Source: Alteromonas gilva (GTDB lineage Bacteria > Pseudomonadota > Gammaproteobacteria > Enterobacterales > Alteromonadaceae). From it: a DNA stretch of 64,000 nt. The DNA is taken from positions 496,001 through 560,000 of the forward strand of contig NZ_JAQQXP010000002.1 in the NCBI RefSeq assembly GCF_028595265.1, given 5' to 3'. How positions within the stretch are numbered: the first letter of the stretch is position 1; every line of letters starts with the position of its first letter. The notes beneath the pieces were generated by a model. It did not search any database, was not told the origin of the DNA, and was given only the letters and a program-made list of their open reading frames with translations. The position numbers and the translations under genes are program-made. This document shows, in pieces, positions 34,873 to 45,575 of the stretch.

Positions 34873-36216
34873 ATGATAAAAATCAAAAAAGGTCTCGACC
34901 TCCCTATATCGGGAGCTCCGACGCAGCAGATCCAGGACGGACTGTCAGTGTCACGAGCTGCCATACTGGGAGAAGAATATGTGGGTATGCGTCCTACCAT
35001 GCACGTGCAGGTTGGAGACAGGGTGAAGAAAGGTCAGTTGATTTTTGAAGATAAGAAAAATCCTGGCGTTAAATTCACGGCTCCGATTGCAGGTGAAGTG
35101 GTAGAAGTAAACCGTGGTGCTAAACGTGTTTTACAATCCGTAGTGGTAAAGCAGGACGGTGACGAAGCGGAAACCTTCGATGCTATTGCTGCAGATAAAA
35201 TTACCACCACTGAGCGTGACAAAATTGAACAGCTGCTGGTTGATACCGGACTGTGGACGACACTTCGTACACGCCCGTTCAGTAAATCACCTGCACTGGG
35301 TTCAACGCCTAATGCTATTTTTGTCAATGCCATGGATACTAACCCGTTGGCGGCTGATCCGGCTGTTGTGATTGCCGAACGTCAGGATGACCTGGCCAAT
35401 GGTCTGAAAGCACTGAGTGTGCTGTCAGGCGGCAAGGTTTATCTGACTAAAAAAGCCGGTAGTGCTATTTCAGCGGGCGACAGCAGTGCCGAGGTTGTTG
35501 AATTTGACGGCCCTCACCCTGCAGGTCTGGTTGGTACACATGTACATTACATCGACCCGGTTGGTGCCAAGAAAATAGCATGGACGGTAAACTATCAGGA
35601 TGTTATCGCCATTGGTGCTACGTTAACTGCTGGCCAGCTTGATAATACCCGGGTTGTGGCTATTGGTGGTCCAGCTGCCAAAAATCCACGCTTAGTGCGT
35701 ACTGTGGTAGGCGCTGATCTGACAGAGCTGACGGCCGACGAGAAAAAAGACGGTGAAGTACGTGTGGTGTCTGGCTCGGTACTCAATGGTACAACGGCGC
35801 AGGGCGTACACGGATTCCTCGGACGTTTTCATTTGCAGGTGTCATTGCTGCTTGAAGGTCATGAGAAAAAGTTATTCGGCTGGTTAGCGCCTGGCGCTGA
35901 TATGCACTCTGTAACACGTGCCTATACAGGTCACTTTAGTGGCAGCAGTAAGCAGTTTGATATGACAACCTCCACCAACGGTTCAGAGCGTTCCATGGTG
36001 CCTATTGGTAACTACGAGCGCGTTATGCCGTTGGATATCCTGCCAACGCTATTATTACGAGATCTAATCTCTGGTGATACAGACAGTGCTCAAACATTAG
36101 GTTGTTTGGAATTGGACGAAGAAGATTTAGCTCTGTGTACCTACGTGTGCCCGGGCAAATACACTTACGGCTCGATTCTGCGCGATTGTTTGACGACCAT
36201 TGAGAAAGAGGGTTAA
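34873..36216 (+). CDS. nqrA: Na+-translocating NADH:quinone reductase subunit A
   Basis: About 447 residues from ATG 34873, beginning MIKIKKGLDLPISGAP, as in Vibrio NqrA (446 residues). A biotinyl-lipoyl-like segment (VGMRPTMHVQVGDRVKKGQL) and the quinone/SLBB-type regions are present (IDPVGAKKIAWTVNYQDV). NqrA is the cytoplasmic subunit associated with ubiquinone binding. It is first of six overlapping or closely spaced nqr genes, with nqrB starting 3 bases after its stop. Confidence 0.97.
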   Translation: MIKIKKGLDLPISGAPTQQIQDGLSVSRAAILGEEYVGMRPTMHVQVGDRVKKGQLIFEDKKNPGVKFTAPIAGEVVEVNRGAKRVLQSVVVKQDGDEAETFDAIAADKITTTERDKIEQLLVDTGLWTTLRTRPFSKSPALGSTPNAIFVNAMDTNPLAADPAVVIAERQDDLANGLKALSVLSGGKVYLTKKAGSAISAGDSSAEVVEFDGPHPAGLVGTHVHYIDPVGAKKIAWTVNYQDVIAIGATLTAGQLDNTRVVAIGGPAAKNPRLVRTVVGADLTELTADEKKDGEVRVVSGSVLNGTTAQGVHGFLGRFHLQVSLLLEGHEKKLFGWLAPGADMHSVTRAYTGHFSGSSKQFDMTTSTNGSERSMVPIGNYERVMPLDILPTLLLRDLISGDTDSAQTLGCLELDEEDLALCTYVCPGKYTYGSILRDCLTTIEKEG

Positions 36217-36219
36217 GTC

Positions 36220-37422
36220 ATGGGTTTAAAAGCGTATTTAGAAAAGATCGAACCAAATTTCGAACCCGGTGGTAAGTATGAAAAGTGGTATGCGCTGTAT
36301 GAAGCTGCCGCAACGATTTTCTACACGCCTGGTAAAGTAAACAAGGCAGGTACTCACGTACGTGACAGTATCGACCTCAAACGCATCATGATCATGGTGT
36401 GGATGGCAACGTTCCCTTGTATGTTCTTCGGTATGTACAATATTGGTTTTCAGGCTCAGGAAGCCATTGCAGCGGGTGCGGGTACGTTACCTGACATGTG
36501 GCAGGCCGGTTTGTATACCGCTCTGGGCGGCGACCTGACTAACGCCGGTACATTAGGATTAATGTTCTATGGTGCCTGTTTCTGGCTGCCTATTTATGCC
36601 GTTACCTTTGCGGTTGGTGGTTTCTGGGAAGTGCTGTTTGCATCGATCCGCAAGCACGAAGTGAACGAAGGTTTCTTTGTTACCTCGGTATTATTTGCCT
36701 TAACACTGCCAGCTACTATTCCGCTTTGGCAAGTGGCTCTGGGTATTACATTCGGTGTGGTTATCGCCAAAGAAATCTTTGGTGGCACTGGCCGTAACTT
36801 CCTTAACCCTGCATTGTCGGGTCGTGCGTTCCTATACTTTGCGTATCCTGCACAAATTTCTGGTGACCGTGTTTGGGTGGCTGCGGACGGCTATTCTGGC
36901 GCAACCTCGCTGAGCGACGGCGCAATGGGCAACTTGAACTACGCTGATACCTCGGCGTGGATGGACGCCTTCATGGGCTTCATTCCTGGTTCTGCCGGTG
37001 AAGTCTCGACGCTGGCAATTATGATTGGCGGATTGTTTATCATGTACATGCGTATTGCGAGCTGGCGTATCGTTGCCGGTGTTGCATTAGGTGTGGCGTT
37101 CTTTGCAACCCTGCTTAACCTGATTGGCAGCGACACCAATGCGATGTTTGCTATGCCTGCGCACTGGCACTTTGTGGTTGGCGGATTAGCGTTTGGTATG
37201 TTCTTTATGGCTACCGATCCGGTCTCGGCATCTTTCACCAACCAGGGTAAGTGGGCATACGGGTTCTTTATTGGCTTTATGACAGTACTCATTCGCGTAC
37301 TTAACCCCGCGTTCCCAGAGGGTGTAATGCTGGCAATTTTATTTGCCAACCTGTGGGCGCCACTCTTCGACTACTTTGTCGCTCAAAGCAATATCAAGCG
37401 GAGGATAGCTCGTGTCGGCTAA
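36220..37422 (+). CDS. nqrB: NQR subunit B (covalent FMN and riboflavin)
   Basis: This 400-residue membrane subunit has ten or so helices. The FMN attachment threonine lies in YSGATSLSDG at about residue 229 (Thr236 in Vibrio), and the segment FGGTGRNFLNPALSGRAFLYFAYP is typical. It forms part of the sodium path. Its last 11 bases overlap the nqrC GTG start, an arrangement for coupled translation. FMN is attached by ApbE, encoded downstream. Confidence 0.98.
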   Translation: MGLKAYLEKIEPNFEPGGKYEKWYALYEAAATIFYTPGKVNKAGTHVRDSIDLKRIMIMVWMATFPCMFFGMYNIGFQAQEAIAAGAGTLPDMWQAGLYTALGGDLTNAGTLGLMFYGACFWLPIYAVTFAVGGFWEVLFASIRKHEVNEGFFVTSVLFALTLPATIPLWQVALGITFGVVIAKEIFGGTGRNFLNPALSGRAFLYFAYPAQISGDRVWVAADGYSGATSLSDGAMGNLNYADTSAWMDAFMGFIPGSAGEVSTLAIMIGGLFIMYMRIASWRIVAGVALGVAFFATLLNLIGSDTNAMFAMPAHWHFVVGGLAFGMFFMATDPVSASFTNQGKWAYGFFIGFMTVLIRVLNPAFPEGVMLAILFANLWAPLFDYFVAQSNIKRRIARVG

Positions 37423-38170
37423 TAAAGAATCATTAGGAAAAACCGTTGGCGTTGTGCTGGCAGTGTGTTTAGTTTGCTCGATTATCGTATCGGGCGCAGC
37501 GGTAGGTTTGCGTGATATTCAGCAAACCAACGCCATGAAAGATAAAATGTCTAACATTTTACACGCCGCAGGCCTGCTAGAGCAGGCGCAAGGCGACATT
37601 CTGGGCACGTACAATGAGTTCGTTGAACAGCGTTATGTAGACCTGAGTTCAGGTGAGTTTGTCGAGGCTCCGTCGGAAGATTACGACATGTACAAAGCCG
37701 CGAAGAAACCTGACATGAGCATTAAGGTAGAAAACAGCAACGTTGGTTTTCAGCGTCGTGCAGAAGTGGCTTCAGTTTACATGGTACGTAACGAAGCGGG
37801 TGATGTAACGCGCGTAATACTGCCTGTTCACGGCAGCGGTCTGTGGGATCTGATGTACGGCTTTTTAGCACTCGATGCAGACGGCAAAACAGTGCGTGAG
37901 CTTATTTACTATCAGCAAAAAGAAACACCAGGACTTGGCGGTGAGGTACAAAACCCACAGTGGCAAGCAAAGTGGGACGGAAAAGAGCTGTATAAAAACG
38001 GTGATGTTGCGCTGGAAGTTAAAAAAGCGGCTGGCGAAGATAACCCGTATGCAGTCGATGCACTCTCCGGTGCTACGCTAACCAGTAACGGTGTGAACAA
38101 CACTATTCAGTATTGGGCTGGCGAAAACGGCTTTGGTCCGTTCCTTAAAAAGCAAGCCTGGCGTTCGTAA
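37412..38170 (+). CDS. nqrC: NQR subunit C (covalent FMN)
   Basis: GTG start at 37412 within the end of nqrB gives 252 residues. One N-terminal membrane helix (GVVLAVCLVCSIIVSGAAVG) leads to a periplasmic flavin domain. The FMN threonine is in LSGATLTSNG at about residue 222 (Thr225 in Vibrio). It carries electrons between subunits. Thirteen bases separate it from nqrD. Confidence 0.98.
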   Translation: MSANKESLGKTVGVVLAVCLVCSIIVSGAAVGLRDIQQTNAMKDKMSNILHAAGLLEQAQGDILGTYNEFVEQRYVDLSSGEFVEAPSEDYDMYKAAKKPDMSIKVENSNVGFQRRAEVASVYMVRNEAGDVTRVILPVHGSGLWDLMYGFLALDADGKTVRELIYYQQKETPGLGGEVQNPQWQAKWDGKELYKNGDVALEVKKAAGEDNPYAVDALSGATLTSNGVNNTIQYWAGENGFGPFLKKQAWRS

Positions 38171-38182
38171 GGGGTTATTATC

Positions 38183-38815
38183 ATGGCTGACACAAAAGAA
38201 ATGAAAAAGGTCCTGTTTGGACCGATTTTGGACAGTAACCCAATCGCACTGCAAATTCTTGGTATTTGTTCTGCGCTGGCGATTACGACCAAACTTGAAA
38301 CGGCATTGGTAATGTCTTTGGCATTAACCAGCGTAGTTGCGTTTTCAAATTTATTTATCTCGTTAATTCGTAACCAGATCCCCAGCAGCGTGCGGATCAT
38401 CATACAGATGACCATCATCGCTTCACTGGTAATCGTGGTTGACCAAATCCTCAAGGCTTACTCCTATGAGGTTTCAAAACAACTGTCGGTATTCGTTGGT
38501 TTGATTATTACTAACTGTATTGTAATGGGCCGCGCTGAGGCCTATGCAATGAAGAGTCCACCGTTGATGAGCTTTTTAGACGGCATCGGTAACGGTTTAG
38601 GCTATTCATTCGTATTGATTGTGGTTGGTATTATCAAAGAACTATTGGGTTTCGGTACGCTGCTTGGCTTTGAAATCCTGCCGCTGGTACAAAACGGTGG
38701 CTGGTATCAGGCGAATGGTCTGCTGATTCTACCGTTCAGCTCGTTCTTCTTAATTGGTGGTTTGGTATGGTTCATTCGTACTATTCGACCAGAACAAGTT
38801 GAATCAAAGGAGTAA
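38183..38815 (+). CDS. nqrD: NQR subunit D
   Basis: This 210-residue, six-helix membrane subunit begins ADTKEMKKVLFGPILDSNP. It contains the conserved paired cysteines in ILGICSALAITTKLETAL and LIITNCIVMGRAEAYA, which hold an intramembrane iron site with NqrE. NqrD and NqrE are inverted-topology relatives. nqrE starts 6 bases later. Confidence 0.97.
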   Translation: MADTKEMKKVLFGPILDSNPIALQILGICSALAITTKLETALVMSLALTSVVAFSNLFISLIRNQIPSSVRIIIQMTIIASLVIVVDQILKAYSYEVSKQLSVFVGLIITNCIVMGRAEAYAMKSPPLMSFLDGIGNGLGYSFVLIVVGIIKELLGFGTLLGFEILPLVQNGGWYQANGLLILPFSSFFLIGGLVWFIRTIRPEQVESKE

Positions 38816-38821
38816 GACGTC

Positions 38822-39430
38822 GTGGAACATTATTTATCATTATTTGTTCGCTCAATTTTTGTAGAGAACATGGCTTTGTCACTGTTTTTAGGTATGTGTA
38901 CCTTTTTGGCGGTGTCAAAGAAAGTAAAAACAGCAATGGGACTGGGCGTCGCGGTAATTGTGGTACTGGGTATTTCTGTACCGGTTAACCAGGTTATTTA
39001 CGTCAACATCCTGGCGCCTGGCGCGCTGGCATGGGCAGGCTTCCCCGATGCTGACCTGAGCTTTTTGAACTTCCTGACCTTTATCGGCGTAATAGCTGCA
39101 TTGGTACAGATCCTGGAGATGAGTCTGGATAAGTTTTTCCCTGCTCTTTACAACGCGCTGGGTATCTTCCTGCCGCTGATTACCGTTAACTGTGCAATCT
39201 TCGGTGGTGTTGCGTTTGCGGTTCAGCGCGAATACAACTTTACTGAAAGCGTTGTTTACGGTGTAGGTAGTGGGATGGGCTGGGCGTTAGCGATTGTGTT
39301 ACTGGCTGCGGTACGTGAAAAGCTGAAATATGCTGACATGCCGGACGGTATCCGAGGCTTAGGCTCTGTATTCATGATTGCTGGTCTGATGGCACTGGGT
39401 TTCCAGTCCTTCACTGGTGTACAGCTGTAA
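38822..39430 (+). CDS. nqrE: NQR subunit E
   Basis: GTG start at 38822 gives 202 residues with six helices. Cysteines lie in LFLGMCTFLAVSKKVKTA and LITVNCAIFGGVAFA, partners of those in NqrD for the membrane iron centre. The opening MEHYLSLFVRSIFVENMALS matches the family. It is part of the electron and sodium path and is followed by nqrF after 22 bases. Confidence 0.98.
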   Translation: MEHYLSLFVRSIFVENMALSLFLGMCTFLAVSKKVKTAMGLGVAVIVVLGISVPVNQVIYVNILAPGALAWAGFPDADLSFLNFLTFIGVIAALVQILEMSLDKFFPALYNALGIFLPLITVNCAIFGGVAFAVQREYNFTESVVYGVGSGMGWALAIVLLAAVREKLKYADMPDGIRGLGSVFMIAGLMALGFQSFTGVQL

Positions 39431-39452
39431 TTAACGCTAGGGAGCAGAAACT

Positions 39453-40685
39453 ATGAATCAAATCGAAATATTTCTTGGCGTGGGCATGTTTATCGTCATC
39501 GTACTGGCGTTGGTATTCATTATCATGTTTGCCAAATCAAAGCTGGTGCCGTCTGGCGACGTGACTATCAGTATTAACGACGATCCTGATAAAGCCATAA
39601 AAACCGCACCGGGTGGCAAGCTGTTAGGTGCACTGGCCGAAGCGGGTATCTTTGTATCATCGGCGTGCGGTGGTGGTGGCTCATGTGGTCAGTGCCGCGT
39701 TGATGTTAAAGAAGGTGGCGGTGAAATTCTGCCTACTGAGCTTGATCACATCACCAAGCGTGAAGCGCGTGAAGGCTGTCGCCTGTCGTGTCAGGTATCG
39801 GTTAAGCAAGACATGAAAATTGAGCTTGAAGAAGAAATCTTCGGCATCAAGAAGTGGGATTGTGAAGTTATTTCTAACGATAACAAAGCCACCTTCATTA
39901 AAGAGCTTAAGCTTAAAATTCCTAACGGTGAAAGCGTACCTTTCCGTGCCGGGGGCTATATTCAGATCGAAGCGCCACCGCACCACGTTAAGTACAAAGA
40001 CTTTGATGTACCAGAAAAATTCCGTGGTGACTGGGAACGTTTTGGTTTCTTTGACATTGAGTCAAAAGTTGACGAAGAAACTATCCGTGCTTACTCAATG
40101 GCAAACTACCCGGAAGAAGAAGGCATTATTATGCTGAACGTGCGTATCGCTACGCCGCCGCCGAACAACCTGAGCCTGCCAGCGGGTAAAATGTCGTCGT
40201 ACATCTGGAGCCTTAAAGAAGGTGACAAAGCGACGATATCAGGACCATTTGGTGAATTCTTCGCCAAAGATACCGACGCTGAAATGGTATTTGTGGGTGG
40301 TGGTGCAGGTATGGCGCCCATGCGTTCACACATTTTTGACCAGCTTCGCCGCATCAAAACAGACCGTAAAATGACCTTCTGGTATGGTGCTCGATCTCTG
40401 CGTGAAATGTTCTATGTTGAAGATTTCGATATGCTACAGGAAGAAAACGACAACTTTACCTGGCATGTTGCGCTGTCTGATCCACAGCCAGAAGACAACT
40501 GGACGGGTGATACCGGGTTTATCCACAACGTACTGCTGGAAAACTACCTCAAAGATCACCCTGCACCAGAAGACTGTGAATTCTACATGTGTGGACCACC
40601 AATGATGAACGCAGCGGTTATTAACATGCTGAAAGATCTTGGTGTCGAAGACGAAAACATTATGTTGGATGACTTCGGTGGCTAA
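39453..40685 (+). CDS. nqrF: NQR subunit F (NADH dehydrogenase, 2Fe-2S and FAD)
   Basis: This 410-residue subunit has an N-terminal membrane helix and a ferredoxin domain with cysteines at 72, 78, 81 and 113 (ACGGGGSCGQC and RLSCQV) for a 2Fe-2S cluster. An FAD domain follows (RAYSMANYPEE) and an NADH domain (VFVGGGAGMAPMRSH; CEFYMCGPPMMN). It takes electrons from NADH. The length matches Vibrio NqrF (about 408). A terminator follows, so later genes may be expressed at a lower level. Confidence 0.98.
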   Translation: MNQIEIFLGVGMFIVIVLALVFIIMFAKSKLVPSGDVTISINDDPDKAIKTAPGGKLLGALAEAGIFVSSACGGGGSCGQCRVDVKEGGGEILPTELDHITKREAREGCRLSCQVSVKQDMKIELEEEIFGIKKWDCEVISNDNKATFIKELKLKIPNGESVPFRAGGYIQIEAPPHHVKYKDFDVPEKFRGDWERFGFFDIESKVDEETIRAYSMANYPEEEGIIMLNVRIATPPPNNLSLPAGKMSSYIWSLKEGDKATISGPFGEFFAKDTDAEMVFVGGGAGMAPMRSHIFDQLRRIKTDRKMTFWYGARSLREMFYVEDFDMLQEENDNFTWHVALSDPQPEDNWTGDTGFIHNVLLENYLKDHPAPEDCEFYMCGPPMMNAAVINMLKDLGVEDENIMLDDFGG

Positions 40686-40710
40686 GGCCAACCATGACTA
40701 ACGAATAAAA

Positions 40711-40732
40711 AAAGGGGCTGCATAGCCCCTTT
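40711..40732 (+). terminator. Terminator between nqrF and apbE
   Basis: AAAGGGGCT and AGCCCCTTT form a stem around GCAT with A residues before and a T-run after. It sits 25 bases after nqrF, inside the nqr-apbE-nqrM gene run. Confidence 0.87.
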
Positions 40733-40790
40733 TTTATTTAACCTGTATAATTACGCCGTTTGTAAAATATGGCGCTGTAAGGGGAGTTGA

Positions 40791-41804
40791 GTGACACGTA
40801 TTAAGTATTTACTGCTGGTGTCGGTAGTGTTTTTTGTGGCATGTACTAAAGCACCACAGGTGAATGTTGAACATCTTGTCGGTCAAACCATGGGTACATC
40901 CTATAATGTAAAGTACCCGGCGCTTAGCGACGTTGATAGCGGCGCGTTGAAAGCGGCCATCGACCAACGTTTGGTGCGTGTGAATGCGCTGATGTCCACT
41001 TACGATCCTACGTCTGAATTGTCGCGCTTTAACCAGTACCGTTACAGCACGCCTTTTGAGCTATCCGCAGAAACGATGCTGGTGATACACGAAGCAATGC
41101 GCTTAGGCGAACTCAGTGATGGCGTACTGGACGTTACAGTGGGTCCGCTGGTGAATTTGTGGGGCTTTGGTCCAACCATGCGACCCGAGACGATTCCCAG
41201 TGACGAGGACATCACCGCGGTGCGTCAGTATGTCGGGCTGGATAAACTGGAAGTGCGTGGTAATACGCTGATCAAAAAGCACCCGCAGCTGTACGTGGAT
41301 TTATCTACCATTGCCAAAGGGTATGGTGTGGATGTCGTGGCTGACCTACTGGAGCAGCAGGGCATTACCGATTACCTGGTAGAAATTGGTGGTGAAATGC
41401 GCGTTAAAGGCAACAAAGCCGACGGTTCGCCGTGGTTAATTGCCATCGAAAAACCGGTTTCCGATGAAAGAGCCGTACAAAAAGTCGTGTCTATTGGAGA
41501 CAATGCCATTGCAACTTCCGGCGACTATCGGAACTATTACGAGCAGGACGGTATCAGGTACTCTCACCTGATCGACCCGACTACCGGTAAACCAATACAG
41601 CACAATACCGTATCAGTTACTGTAGTGGCGTCATCCTCTATGTCGGCTGACGGACTGGCTACCGCCTTTAATGTAATGGGCTGGGACTCAGCAATCGCGC
41701 TGGCAGAAGAACATGACATCGCCGTGTTTATTATCCGCAGGGTAGATGACACATTTGAAGAATATAGCAGTCCGGCTTTCGACGAGCTGGTTACTGTGTA
41801 CTAG
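40791..41804 (+). CDS. apbE: FAD:protein FMN transferase ApbE
   Basis: GTG start at 40791 after GGGGAG gives 337 residues with a lipoprotein signal (VVFFVACTK). Conserved regions are MGTSYNVKYPA, DVTVGPLVNLWGFGP, STIAKGYGVDVVADLLE, YLVEIGGEMRVKG and YSHLIDPTTGKP. It moves FMN from FAD to threonine in proteins outside the inner membrane; its targets here are NqrB and NqrC. Co-location with nqr and nqrM supports this. Confidence 0.97.
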   Translation: MTRIKYLLLVSVVFFVACTKAPQVNVEHLVGQTMGTSYNVKYPALSDVDSGALKAAIDQRLVRVNALMSTYDPTSELSRFNQYRYSTPFELSAETMLVIHEAMRLGELSDGVLDVTVGPLVNLWGFGPTMRPETIPSDEDITAVRQYVGLDKLEVRGNTLIKKHPQLYVDLSTIAKGYGVDVVADLLEQQGITDYLVEIGGEMRVKGNKADGSPWLIAIEKPVSDERAVQKVVSIGDNAIATSGDYRNYYEQDGIRYSHLIDPTTGKPIQHNTVSVTVVASSSMSADGLATAFNVMGWDSAIALAEEHDIAVFIIRRVDDTFEEYSSPAFDELVTVY

Positions 41805-41831
41805 GGCAGAAGCTCTGTAAGCGAGTAAATA

Positions 41832-42065
41832 ATGAGTACCTTTATTTTAGCCTTTGTCTTTTTCTTAGTGATGGTTGCGGCCATGGCTGTAGGCTATATG
41901 TTTCAGCGTAAGAGCATTTCCGGAAGCTGTGGCGGCTTAGGTGCACTGGGCATCGCCAAAGCCTGTGACTGCCCCGAACCTTGCGATCGCAAGAAAGCGC
42001 GCATGGAAAGAGAGCAGGTCCGACAGGACAAGCTGAAAGAGTGGGAAAAAGACCGCATTCTGTAA
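41832..42065 (+). CDS. nqrM: NQR assembly factor NqrM
   Basis: This 77-residue protein has an N-terminal membrane helix (FILAFVFFLVMVAAMAVGYMF) and a short soluble part with four cysteines in SGSCGGLGALGIAKACDCPEPC. The family is needed for maturation of NQR and is thought to deliver iron to the NqrD/NqrE site. It lies 27 bases after apbE, in the usual nqr maturation order. Confidence 0.95.
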   Translation: MSTFILAFVFFLVMVAAMAVGYMFQRKSISGSCGGLGALGIAKACDCPEPCDRKKARMEREQVRQDKLKEWEKDRIL

Positions 42066-42074
42066 ATCCGATAC

Positions 42075-42102
42075 GTGGCGTGAGCGACTGGCAAAACGCC
42101 AC
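42075..42102. terminator. Hairpin after nqrM
   Basis: GTGGCGT and ACGCCAC pair around a 14-base loop just after the nqrM stop. A second candidate hairpin, ACCTGAC (42122-42128) with GTCAGGT (42161-42167), lies at the end of the convergent kinase gene. Neither has a good T-run. Confidence 0.4.
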
Positions 42103-42161
42103 AAAGCTCTGTGTGCTTATCACCTGACGGCGACGGCTAACAGCCTGGCGGTTGTCGGTGG

Positions 42162-44411
<2,250 letters not shown>

Positions 44412-44711
44412 ATTATTAAGCTAAGCTCCAATCGAATAACCTGGCACACTTTGTAAAAGTAAACCGAGCAGGTTGGGTACTTACTACTATAGCGTTAATC
44501 ATCTATGGCCGCACGTTCACAGGAATATTCCCTGATATCTGCCGACATAAGTGGCCCCTGAACTGCGAAAAGTTTTCAGTGTTTAAAAAATGAGCTGAAC
44601 ATTTTACATGCTGTGCCTGCACATTAATGGTGTAAGTGCTTGTTTTCACGTTGTCAGAAATTGGTATGCCGTTTGTTTCAAACTTATTGAAGTGCAACGA
44701 AGGAGGATAAT
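44412..44711. other. Divergent intergenic region, kinase and YgiW-type gene
   Basis: No gene seen in these 300 bases. A 10-bp palindrome GGAATATTCC lies at 44522-44531 and could be an operator. An AAGGAGG ribosome site ends just before the YgiW-type gene. Confidence 0.45.
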
Positions 44712-45359
44712 ATGAATATTTTTAAATTATCACTAATTGCCGCGGCAACTTCAGTAGTGCTCGGAACGACCGCTATGGCGGACAACCATAAGCCCAGTGA
44801 CATGAAAGATCGCGCATGGGCAACGTTCTCGGGCGAGGTAACTTCGGTTAATCCGGATTCATTTATGCTGGATTACGGCGAGGGTTCGCTGTTAGTAGAG
44901 GTAGATGATGGCGACTACGATAATGACGCCTATAAGCTGTTTAAGGGCGATGACGTGACTGTCACCGGTCGTATCGACAAAAACCTGTTCGCCGACACTA
45001 CGCTGGAAGCGTCGGGTATCTATGTGAAAGGATTAAACACCACGTTTTTCTCAAGTGCCCTGGATGAAGAGGACTACCCGCTGGTCTATACCACCTCATA
45101 TGTTCCCATGGAGCTTGATACCGTGACCCTTGTCGGTAATGTTATTTATACTAACGATCTCACCGACAACGTCACTATTATGATGGGCGGGGATGAACTG
45201 GAAGTGGATGTCTCCGATCTGGGCTATGACCCCCTCGATGACGAAGGCTGGTTAAAAATAGCTGCCGGTGACCGTATCCAGGTGAGCGGTACGCTGGACG
45301 AAGGTTTTCTGGACGACTACGAGCTAGTGGCTGATACCCTGACCAAGCTGGACGGATAA
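44712..45359 (+). CDS. YgiW/NirD-like periplasmic OB-fold protein, two repeats
   Basis: This 215-residue protein has a signal peptide ending AMA-DN and a very strong ribosome site. The mature part shows two related OB-fold-like stretches: WATFSGEVTSVNPDSFMLDYG to GDDVTVTGRIDKN (about 35-95) and VTLVGNVIYTNDLTDNVTIMM to GDRIQVSGTLDE (about 135-200). The family includes YgiW/YdeI stress proteins, usually one OB unit of about 130 residues, so this is a doubled form. It is very acidic. In enterobacteria ygiW lies beside the qseBC two-component genes; here a hybrid kinase gene is divergent, a loose echo of that arrangement. Function inferred by family only. Confidence 0.75.
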   Translation: MNIFKLSLIAAATSVVLGTTAMADNHKPSDMKDRAWATFSGEVTSVNPDSFMLDYGEGSLLVEVDDGDYDNDAYKLFKGDDVTVTGRIDKNLFADTTLEASGIYVKGLNTTFFSSALDEEDYPLVYTTSYVPMELDTVTLVGNVIYTNDLTDNVTIMMGGDELEVDVSDLGYDPLDDEGWLKIAAGDRIQVSGTLDEGFLDDYELVADTLTKLDG

Positions 45360-45387
45360 TGTCCTTGCAGCAGGCTAAAACCAAAAA

Positions 45388-45404
45388 GACCTCAGTGTGA
45401 GGTC
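45388..45404 (+). terminator. Terminator after YgiW-type gene
   Basis: GACCTCA and TGAGGTC pair around GTG, with A residues before and eight T after. It is 29 bases beyond the stop. Confidence 0.9.
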
Positions 45405-45512
45405 TTTTTTTTGAATAAGGAAATTTATGATTGAGCGGCGGCAACATGTGCTGAACGCAAGCATTCGCCGGCAGTTGTAAACTTGCCCTGGTATCAGGTG
45501 AATAGTGGATGA

Positions 45513-45528
45513 CTGTTTTAATATACAG
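45513..45528 (+). promoter_or_regulatory. LexA (SOS) box upstream of dinB
   Basis: CTGTTTTAATATACAG is an exact CTGT-N8-ACAG SOS box, with an AT-rich centre and TA flanking on the right. It lies about 47 bases before the dinB ATG, well placed for LexA repression. Confidence 0.9.
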
Positions 45529-45575
45529 TATTATAGTGGGAGTCTTACATCCTGTTACACGCAGACGACCATGCT

